Assembly (NCBI GenBank): GCA_037384885.1
Contig: JARRNO010000106.1
Coordinates: forward strand, 1 to 32,833
DNA: 32,833 nt
Direction: 5' to 3'
DNA from: JARRNO01 sp037384885
GTDB lineage: Bacteria > Acidobacteriota > UBA4820 > DSQY01
This document shows, one piece after another, positions 22,114 to 28,416 of this stretch (positions are counted from its first letter, which is position 1; every line of letters starts with the position of its first letter). The notes under the pieces were generated by a model that made no database searches, was not told the DNA's origin, and saw only the letters and a list, made by a program, of their open reading frames with translations. Position numbers and translations under genes: made by a program.

Positions 22114-23587
22114 CCAAGATCACCTTCAGGCCGTTTGTCAAAGTGAACCGCTCGCGCTCAGGCAGCGCGAAGGCAGCCTGAGTTCCCTTGCCGGGCATGA
22201 CCGACCGGTCGAACCCGGTGGCCGCCGCCGAACTGCCGGGCGCCGTTTCCCCAGCGGGCGTCACTCTGGCGATGAGGCGGTTGCCGTTGATGTAGCGGCG
22301 CGCCGCCGCGTTGACCTGGTCGACGGTTAGATCGAGATACCGTTGCAGATCCCAACGGAAGCTGTCCGGCTTTCCTCGGTAGTGATAGTAGGAATTCATG
22401 CGGTCGGAAAGGCTGAAGAACCCCCCCACCGACTGCATGGAACGCACGTATTGCGCAGTAATGGCCGTGACCGCGCGGTCGAGTTCGTCCTGGGTGACGC
22501 CTTCTTTCAACGTCCTGTTCAGCACGTCGAAGGCGGCCTGTTCCACTTTTTTCGCATCCTGTCCGGGGCGTGGGGTCACGATGATCTCGAAAAGGCCCGC
22601 GATTTGGGAGGCGTCATTGAAGGCCGCCGCCTGCTGGGCGATCTGGCGTTTGTACACCAGTTCCTTATACAGGCGGGAGGTTTTGGCTCCGCCCAGGATC
22701 CGCCCGAAGACGTCCAAGGCGGCGTCGTCCGCGGCATACCACGGCGGCGTATGCCATGCCACGTAGGTGCGCGGGAGCTGCACCCGGTCCTGCATCTCGA
22801 TCGTGACTTCGCCCGGCAGGGAGGGAACCCATTCCCCGAGCCGAGAAACGGGCGGCCCCGGCGGGATGGCGCCGAAATATTTCTCTACCATCTTCTTCGC
22901 CGCCGCTGGGTCGAAATCTCCCACGATGCACAGGCTGGCGTTGTTGGGGGCGTAATAGGTCTTGAAGAACTGCCGCACGTCGTCCATCGATGCGCCCTGA
23001 AGATCGGCCATGGAACCGATGGTGGTCCAGTGATAGGGGTGGTTCGGAGGGTAGAGGACCGCCATCATTTTCTCCCGGACCAGCCCGTAAGGGGCGTTTT
23101 CATTGTTCTGTCGGCGCTCGTTCTGGACCACCGTAATCTGGTTGGAAAGGCGCTTCTGGGTCAAGGCGTCGAGCAGAAAGCCCATGCGGTCCGCCTCCAG
23201 CCACAGCGCCCGTTCAAGGTAAGCGGACGGGACCGTCTCCAGGTACCGCGTCCGGTCCGTGTTTGTTCCGCCGTTCACGAAAGCGCCGGCTTCGCGCAGA
23301 GGTTTGAAATAGTCGTTGTTGTAGTTCTTGGACCCTTGAAACATCATGTGCTCGAAAAGATGGGCGAATCCGGTCTTCCCGGGCGTTTCGTTTTTCGACC
23401 CCACCTGGTAGTTCACGTTGACGGCCACGATCGGGACCGAATGGTCTTCGGCGAGAATCACCGTCAACCCGTTGGACAGGCGGTACATTTCATAGGGAAC
23501 TTTGGGCAGCGGATTCGGCTGCTTGGCCGCCGCGCCTAAAGCAAAGACGAAACCGATCATCAATAAAAAGATACGTTTCGGGCTCAT
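21614..23587 (-). CDS. M16 zinc peptidase, N-terminal half (frameshift near 22115)
   Basis: ATG 23587 follows GGAGAGGAGGA and begins a signal peptide (MSPKRIFLLMIGFVFALGAA), so the product is exported. The first M16 domain has the inverted zinc motif HxxEH in AHLFEHMMFQGSKN, with the downstream glutamate in QNERRQNNENAPYG. YPPNHPYHWTTIGSMADLQG, YYAPNNASLCIVGDFDP and ILGGAKTSRLYKELVYKR follow. The true protein reads to LTNGLKVILVD at about 22115; beyond that the frame is nonsense until the stop at 21614, while the correct continuation lies in the 20872-22113 frame. The intact protein would have about 900 residues with two M16 domains, probably a periplasmic or outer-membrane-associated protease. 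A TTGATCG microhomology at the break is compatible with a misjoin. Confidence 0.85.
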   Translation of the reverse strand: MSPKRIFLLMIGFVFALGAAAKQPNPLPKVPYEMYRLSNGLTVILAEDHSVPIVAVNVNYQVGSKNETPGKTGFAHLFEHMMFQGSKNYNNDYFKPLREAGAFVNGGTNTDRTRYLETVPSAYLERALWLEADRMGFLLDALTQKRLSNQITVVQNERRQNNENAPYGLVREKMMAVLYPPNHPYHWTTIGSMADLQGASMDDVRQFFKTYYAPNNASLCIVGDFDPAAAKKMVEKYFGAIPPGPPVSRLGEWVPSLPGEVTIEMQDRVQLPRTYVAWHTPPWYAADDAALDVFGRILGGAKTSRLYKELVYKRQIAQQAAAFNDASQIAGLFEIIVTPRPGQDAKKVEQAAFDVLNRTLKEGVTQDELDRAVTAITAQYVRSMQSVGGFFSLSDRMNSYYHYRGKPDSFRWDLQRYLDLTVDQVNAAARRYINGNRLIARVTPAGETAPGSSAAATGFDRSVMPGKGTQAAFALPERERFTLTNGLKVILVDRDGDSGRVFRGSGRPGRAGRPDRRYSHRRCSRHDFAADRREAGDPGRASASPGGPRRHHRRAVLFEDPFGLLARALRRRAAPPGLSGGGNVPPQEEHPRFAAAAERPAEGPGAGGSGQGSLRRPPLRSPQRRDGGGREGRGVERREEFLEPVGRALQRHTGGRG

Positions 23588-23630
23588 GAACACTATCCTC
23601 CTCTCCCAGTGATGGCAGAATCCCTTTGGA

Positions 23631-23646
23631 GCCCCCACGTGGGGGC
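23631..23646. promoter_or_regulatory. Perfect 16-bp palindrome in the M16/EamA divergent region
   Basis: GCCCCCACGTGGGGGC is fully self-complementary with a CACGTG centre. It is 44 bases ahead of the peptidase start (minus) and about 160 bases ahead of the EamA start (plus). It could be an operator for either gene. Confidence 0.45.
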
Positions 23647-23804
23647 CCTCAGATAATTGCCTGGTATTACGAATGTTTTTTCTAAAAAGTTTGCAGAGCC
23701 TGCGGCTGCCAAGAGGGCGTTCAACTGCTACAATACGCGCCTGCCCCCGAGGAGAGGGCGGCGCAAAGTCCGCACCGTCAGAGCTGCCGGGAGGACCGTA
23801 CAGC

Positions 23805-24719
23805 ATGGAAAACAGCGTTCACCGCCCCGATTACCGGGTCCACATCGCCCTGATTTTCGTGCAGGTCGCATTCGGCGGTATGCACGTCTTTGGGAAATAT
23901 GCTCTGGGGTACATTCCCCCCATGGCGTTGGCGGGCTACCGGGTTCTCGCCGCCGCGCCGATCCTCTTCCTGCTTTCGCTGCGCTTTACGCGGGTCAAGC
24001 CCTCGGGGAAAGATTTCGCCTACCTGGCCATGCTCGGCTTCTTCGGGGTTTTCGCCAACCAGCTTCTCTTCATCAACGGCTTGCATTTCACGACGGCGAT
24101 CAACGCGGGCATCATCATGCCGTCCGTTCCCGTCTTCGCCGCCGCCGTGGCCGTCCTGTTCGGCATCGAAAAGCTGAACGCTCCGAGGGCCTTCGGCATC
24201 GCCTTGGCCGTGGGCGGGGCGCTGGTCATGCTGGACATCACCCGTGCTTCCTTCTCACACGACACGCTGGTCGGGAACCTCATGATCCTGCTCAACTGCC
24301 TGTCCTACGCGCTTTACCTGGTGTTCCAGCGCCCGCTGCTCAAACGGCTGCATCCCATGACGGTGGTCGCTTGGGCCTTCGTCTTCGGCGGGACGGGTGT
24401 GGTGGCCGCGTCCATCCCCACCATGATCCACATGTCGTACAGCACCGTACCCCCCCTGGCCTGGGGCGGGCTGGCCTATATCGTGTTGGTACCCACCGCC
24501 CTGGCTTACGCCTTGAACAGTTGGGCCCTGACACGTTCGAGCGCAGGCCTCGTCGCGACCTATATCACGCTGCAGCCCGTTGCGGACGCCGTGCTGGCGA
24601 CCTGGCTTCTCCACGAGGGTATCGGTGTGCACGAAGTGCTGGGTTTTGTCCTGATTATGGGGGGATTGATCGTGGTGAGCCGCTTTGGACCGAACCGGCG
24701 CCGGAAGGCCGGGAGCTGA
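23805..24719 (+). CDS. EamA/DMT-family transporter
   Basis: The 304-residue protein has ten predicted helices as two EamA repeats, typical of drug/metabolite transporters. Repeat 1 starts near residue 12 (VHIALIFVQVAFGGMHVFGK) and ends with PSVPVFAAAVAVLFGIEKLN; repeat 2 has NLMILLNCLSYALYLVFQRP and ends with TLQPVADAVLATWLLHEG. Members export amino acids, metabolites or drugs; the substrate is not predictable. ATG 23805 with GGGAGGA upstream is preferred to the longer frame from 23673, whose extra 44 residues are non-hydrophobic and unlike the family. Its TGA is directly next to the opposing prfA stop with no base between. Confidence 0.9.
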   Translation: MENSVHRPDYRVHIALIFVQVAFGGMHVFGKYALGYIPPMALAGYRVLAAAPILFLLSLRFTRVKPSGKDFAYLAMLGFFGVFANQLLFINGLHFTTAINAGIIMPSVPVFAAAVAVLFGIEKLNAPRAFGIALAVGGALVMLDITRASFSHDTLVGNLMILLNCLSYALYLVFQRPLLKRLHPMTVVAWAFVFGGTGVVAASIPTMIHMSYSTVPPLAWGGLAYIVLVPTALAYALNSWALTRSSAGLVATYITLQPVADAVLATWLLHEGIGVHEVLGFVLIMGGLIVVSRFGPNRRRKAGS

Positions 24720-25817
24720 TCAGTCTCGGGCGGCCACTTTGCTGAATTCTTCTTCGAGCCGCTGCGCCTCGAACGTCTGGATCAGGGGATCCAGGAGCAT
24801 GTCCATGCTGCCGTCCAGCACGTCCTGGAGGCGGTGGAGGGACAGGTTGATGCGGTGGTCGGTGACACGGCTCTGAGGGAAGTTGTACGTGCGGATCTTT
24901 TCAGAGCGGTCTCCCGAACCCACCATGGATTTGCGCGTCAACGACAGCTCGGCCATGCGCTTGTCTTCCTCCATCTTGAGGAGACGCGAGCGGAGAATCT
25001 TCAGCGCCTTGGCTTTGTTCTTGATCTGGCTTTTCTCATCCTGGCAGGAAACGACCACGCCGGTGGGGATGTGCGTGATGCGGACGGCCGAATAGGTGGT
25101 GTTGACGCTCTGGCCCCCGGGACCGGACGAGCAGAAACGGTCGATCCTAAGGTCCTTTTCGTCGATCTGGACGTCGATTTCGTCCGCTTCCGGCATGACC
25201 ACCACGGTCACGGCGCTCGTGTGGATTCGTCCGGAACCTTCGGTGGCCGGCACCCTCTGGACCCGATGCACACCGCCCTCGAACTTCAGCCGGGAATAGA
25301 CCCGGTCTCCGGAAATGGACGCGATCACTTCCTTGAGGCCGCCTAGTTCCGTGGGGCTGGATTCCATGACTTCCATCTTCCAGTGCTTCGCCTCGGCGTA
25401 ACGTGTGTACATCCTGAAGAGGTCCGAAGCGAAAAGGCCTGCCTCGTCGCCGCCCGTCCCCGCCCGGATTTCGAGGATGACGTTTCTCGCATCCAGGGGA
25501 TCCTTGGGAAGCAGCATGACCATAAGGCTCCGCTCAAGCTCCTGGAGTTCCGGCTCGAGCGACTCGGCTTCTTCGCGCCCCATTTCGGCCAGCTCGGGAT
25601 CATCGCCCTGCGACAATTCCAAAGCGCCTTCATAGTCGGCCAGGGCCTTTTTGTATTCGTTGAAGGCTTTGACGGTTTCGCCCAGGTCCGCGTAAGCCAT
25701 GGACAGCTCGCGGAACCGCTCCTGGTCGGAGATAATCCCGGGATCGGAGAGCTGTCCGGCGATCTCTCTGTGGCGCTCCACGAGGTGTTCGAGCTTTTCG
25801 ATGAGTTGAGCGTCCAT
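24720..25817 (-). CDS. prfA: Peptide chain release factor 1
   Basis: RF1 ends translation at UAA and UAG. The 365-residue protein shows the codon-recognition tripeptide PxT as PAT (RVPATEGSGRIHTS), which distinguishes RF1 from RF2 (SPF). It also has the catalytic GGQ in SSGPGGQSVNTTYSAVRITH and the family end RKSMVGSGDRSEKIRTYNFP. Length is normal. A TTG at 25823 is possible, but ATG 25817 with GGGGGGAA ahead is preferred. It follows the DUF1385 gene by about 55 bases, in the common rpmE-DUF1385-prfA order; prmC, usually next, is not here because the convergent EamA gene abuts directly. Confidence 0.98.
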   Translation of the reverse strand: MDAQLIEKLEHLVERHREIAGQLSDPGIISDQERFRELSMAYADLGETVKAFNEYKKALADYEGALELSQGDDPELAEMGREEAESLEPELQELERSLMVMLLPKDPLDARNVILEIRAGTGGDEAGLFASDLFRMYTRYAEAKHWKMEVMESSPTELGGLKEVIASISGDRVYSRLKFEGGVHRVQRVPATEGSGRIHTSAVTVVVMPEADEIDVQIDEKDLRIDRFCSSGPGGQSVNTTYSAVRITHIPTGVVVSCQDEKSQIKNKAKALKILRSRLLKMEEDKRMAELSLTRKSMVGSGDRSEKIRTYNFPQSRVTDHRINLSLHRLQDVLDGSMDMLLDPLIQTFEAQRLEEEFSKVAARD

Positions 25818-25872
25818 GGTCAATTCCCCCCGGTAGACCCGGCTGGAAGCGGGATGGCTGTGGGATCGGTTT

Positions 25873-26919
25873 TCAGGCGACGACCGCGGTGTCTTCTTCC
25901 AGGGCCGCTTCCGCCTCCTCCAGCGCCCGGAGCGATACCGCCAGCATGCTGTCGTCGGGCTGGCGCGTGGTCAGTTTCTGGAGCGCCAGTCCCGGCCACA
26001 AGAGCGGCTTGACGAAGGGCGATTTCGGGAACCTCGCGGTAAAGCGGATCAGTTCGTAGGCGAGCCCGGCGATGACGGGCAGAAATACGATACGCGAAGC
26101 CGCCTTGACCCAAAAGGGATAACTCGAAGGAACCACCGAAAAGACCAGGATCGCCACCACCATCACAAACAGCAGAAAGGAGGTGCCGCAGCGGGGATGG
26201 AGCGTGGAGTGTTTTCTGGCGCTCTCCACCGTCAGCGGTTCTTTCCGCTCGTAGGTGTGGACCACCTTGTGTTCGGCGCCGTGGTAGGAAAACACCCGGC
26301 GGATGTCCTTCATGATCGAAATTCCGCCGATGTAGCCGACGAAAAGAACCAGCCGGATGACGCCGTCGATCAGGTTGAAGCCGAGCGAGTTGGTCGCGAG
26401 ATGGAAGTATTTGGTCAGGAGCTGCGCGGCGAGCAGGGGCACGTAGAAGAATACCGCCACACCGATCGCGAGCGACGCGATCACGGTCAACGTGAGCGCC
26501 CACGAGCTTTTCTCTTCCTCGCCGGCCTCCCCGTCTTCCTCGTCTTCCATGGAAACCTTGGCCGAAAAGTTCAGGGCACTCATCCCGAGCATCATGGCCT
26601 TGAACAGGATGACGCCGCCCCGGATAAAGGGGAGGTTGCCCAACTTCCCTTTGGCCGTTTCGGGCAACCGCTCCCGCTTGACCCGCATTTCGCCCTTCGG
26701 GTCGCGCACGGCGACGGCGTAGGAGTTGGGCAAGCGCATGAGCACGCCTTCGATGACCGCCTGGCCGCCAACGAGCACACTTCCCTCCGCAAGGAGCGGA
26801 ATGGCTCGCTTCAGCGTCTTGAAAAATACGCGCTTTCCAGGCTTTGTCGTCACATTCGAACCGGCGGACCCGCTGTTCCGGGGCTTCGGCCCGAAGCGGC
26901 TGGCGGCGGTGTGCAGCAT
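25873..26919 (-). CDS. DUF1385 (YqhQ-like) membrane protein
   Basis: The 348-residue protein belongs to DUF1385, a family of unknown role commonly found next to rpmE and prfA. Visible signatures are VGGQAVIEGVLMRLPNSYAV near residue 50, a membrane segment at about 143-165, and the highly conserved SYHGAEHKVVHTYE, followed by STLHPRCGTSFLLFVM and further helices. Conserved His, Glu and Cys residues suggest a metal or catalytic site. The start at 26919 lies 10 bases after the rpmE stop with only a weak ribosome site, so it is probably translated by coupling. The first 40 residues are less typical of the family and the true start could be further in. Confidence 0.9.
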   Translation of the reverse strand: MLHTAASRFGPKPRNSGSAGSNVTTKPGKRVFFKTLKRAIPLLAEGSVLVGGQAVIEGVLMRLPNSYAVAVRDPKGEMRVKRERLPETAKGKLGNLPFIRGGVILFKAMMLGMSALNFSAKVSMEDEEDGEAGEEEKSSWALTLTVIASLAIGVAVFFYVPLLAAQLLTKYFHLATNSLGFNLIDGVIRLVLFVGYIGGISIMKDIRRVFSYHGAEHKVVHTYERKEPLTVESARKHSTLHPRCGTSFLLFVMVVAILVFSVVPSSYPFWVKAASRIVFLPVIAGLAYELIRFTARFPKSPFVKPLLWPGLALQKLTTRQPDDSMLAVSLRALEEAEAALEEDTAVVA

Positions 26920-26929
26920 CTCGTGCAGG

Positions 26930-27139
26930 CTACTTGCCTTGCTTCTTGGCGTATTTTCTCTGGAACTTCTCGATGCGGCCGGCGGTATCCACGTAACGCT
27001 GCTTCCCGGAGAAGAAGGGGTGGCAGTTGGAGCAAATTTCGACCTTCAGGTCCTTCTTCGTGGAACGGGTCGTGAACGTATTGCCGCAGCTGCAGCTGAC
27101 GGTGACTTCGTGGTAATCGGGGTGAATGTTCTGCTTCAT
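26930..27139 (-). CDS. rpmE: 50S ribosomal protein L31, zinc-binding form
   Basis: The 69-residue protein is L31 of the large subunit. It has all four zinc cysteines (C16, C18, C36, C39: VSCSCGNTF and EICSNCHPFFSGKQRYVDT), so it is the zinc (C+) form rather than the zinc-independent paralogue. The start at 27139 is fixed by a perfect AAGGAGGT and the family beginning MKQNIHPDYHEV; the longer frame to 27232 runs across the promoter. It heads the rpmE-DUF1385-prfA operon. Confidence 0.98.
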   Translation of the reverse strand: MKQNIHPDYHEVTVSCSCGNTFTTRSTKKDLKVEICSNCHPFFSGKQRYVDTAGRIEKFQRKYAKKQGK

Positions 27140-27166
27140 GAACGCAAAACCTCCTTCGAGCGGCAT

Positions 27167-27195
27167 ATTATAGTGCACGCAGGGCGCTTTGGCAA
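27167..27195 (-). promoter_or_regulatory. rpmE: Strong sigma-70-type promoter for rpmE
   Basis: TTGCCA (27195-27190) and a perfect TATAAT (27172-27167) are exactly 17 bases apart on the minus strand. Transcription should start near 27160, about 20 bases before the rpmE ATG. Confidence 0.8.
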
Positions 27196-27260
27196 GGCCG
27201 CCCGGCTGCGTAGTACTCCCGCGTCTTCCCAACAGATGCAGCGTTCCGAAAGGCCTTATT

Positions 27261-27746
27261 TTACCCCAGCGTCACGACGGTGGCGCCGCGGGCGTCCTCC
27301 AGGAACGACGCCGCCCCTGCAATTTCGTCCACTTCCTCGATCAGGCTGCTCTCGTCCAGCCCCATCATCTCGAGGGTCGTGGAACAGGCGATCACCTTTG
27401 CGCCCATGGCCTTCGCGCTCCGGAGGCTCGTCCTGAAATCTTCCACCCGCTTGTCTTTCATGATTTCCATAAGCATGCGCCGCCCCAACCCTCCGGCGTG
27501 AAACCTGCCAAGGCGCTGCGCTCCGGCGTGGTCTCGATTGATGCGCGCGAAGAGGCGCTGGCGGAAAGACCCCCTGCCCCGAGCCCCGCGTTTCTTCAGA
27601 AAATTAAGACCCCAGAAGGTGAAAAAGAGCGTCACCTGCCCACCGGAGGCCAGCGAGGCCAGAGACAGGTTCATGGCCGCAAGCCCTTTCTCCATGTCGC
27701 CGCTCAAAACGAGAATGCAGACTCGATTCGGGCTGTCATCCGCCAT
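27261..27746 (-). CDS. DsrE2-like (DsrE/DsrF/DrsH-like) protein
   Basis: The 161-residue protein matches the DsrE2 group: LSGDMEKGLAAMNLSLASLA, GQVTLFFTFWGLNFLKK, and ACSTTLEMMGLDESSLIEEV with the conserved cysteine at C121; a second Cys is C10. DsrE-type proteins pass sulfur as persulfide, and DsrE2 proteins are linked to sulfur trafficking and thiosulfate chemistry. That role here is inferred from family and a possible sulfur-metabolising host. The open frame extends to 27806, but ATG 27746 is one base after the phosphatase stop (TGACATG), with CAGGAG in front. No clear terminator follows before the rpmE promoter. Confidence 0.85.
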   Translation of the reverse strand: MADDSPNRVCILVLSGDMEKGLAAMNLSLASLASGGQVTLFFTFWGLNFLKKRGARGRGSFRQRLFARINRDHAGAQRLGRFHAGGLGRRMLMEIMKDKRVEDFRTSLRSAKAMGAKVIACSTTLEMMGLDESSLIEEVDEIAGAASFLEDARGATVVTLG

Positions 27747-27747
27747 G

Positions 27748-28416
27748 TCAGTCGTCTCCTGGAACCAGTGACAGGAGCTCTGAAGGACTTCCTGCGGCCG
27801 GCACACCCCTTCCGAGCCCGTTCAACGTCCCGTATCCATAGGCCGCGAACCAGAAACGGCAGCCGGCGGCGCGAGCCGTTTCAAAATCCAGCCCCGTGTC
27901 GCCCACGTAAACGGTCTCAGACGGCTTTACCTTCAATTCGGACATCAGGTGAAAGAGCATGTCGGGCGACGGCTTGGGCGCAAAGCCTTCCTCGGCGCCC
28001 ACCACACATCGAAAATACGGGAACAGGCCCGTCCCTTCCACCACTTTCCGGGCGTAAAACCCCTTTTTCATGGTGGCCACGCCGAGCGCATAACGGTCCT
28101 TCAGCGCCGCCAGGGTTTCGAGCACGCCCCGAAACGGGCGGGTGTGGTCCAGGTGGTGGCCTTCGTACCACTCCCGGAAATACGCCGCGCCTTTCTCTGC
28201 ATGAGAGACGTCGCCGCCTACGAACGGCACGAAGCAGTCCTCGAGACGGGTTCCGATGGTGTCCAGGAGCCGGTCCCTGTCCGGCAGCGGCCGGCGAAGC
28301 TTTTTAAAGGCATGGCGGTAGGACGCCAGAATGTCCTCGCGGCTGTCCACGAGGGTGCCGTCCAGATCGAAGAGAACGGCCCGGATCGGACCGGCTGGCC
28401 CCCATCTTTCTGTCAT
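27748..28416 (-). CDS. HAD-superfamily phosphatase, phosphoglycolate-phosphatase-like
   Basis: The 222-residue protein has HAD motif I with nucleophile D17 and acid/base D19 (VLFDLDGTLVDS), motif II Thr in GVATMKKGF, motif III Lys in GFAPKPSPDML, and motif IV in VYVGDTGLDFETARAAG. The cap domain between motifs I and II is the helical C1 type of phosphoglycolate phosphatase and related sugar-phosphate phosphatases. Substrate is uncertain. ATG 28416 is chosen because GGGGAACAGCCG precedes it and the upstream part of the frame runs through the OPT 3' end and a terminator. It is followed at one base by the DsrE2-like gene, so the two form a tightly coupled pair. Confidence 0.88.
   Translation of the reverse strand: MTERWGPAGPIRAVLFDLDGTLVDSREDILASYRHAFKKLRRPLPDRDRLLDTIGTRLEDCFVPFVGGDVSHAEKGAAYFREWYEGHHLDHTRPFRGVLETLAALKDRYALGVATMKKGFYARKVVEGTGLFPYFRCVVGAEEGFAPKPSPDMLFHLMSELKVKPSETVYVGDTGLDFETARAAGCRFWFAAYGYGTLNGLGRGVPAAGSPSELLSLVPGDD

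Noticed and set aside
22343..23539. Plus-strand open frame of 398 codons.
   Set aside because: It is antisense to the M16 peptidase N-terminal half, which has the HxxEH motif and a signal peptide.
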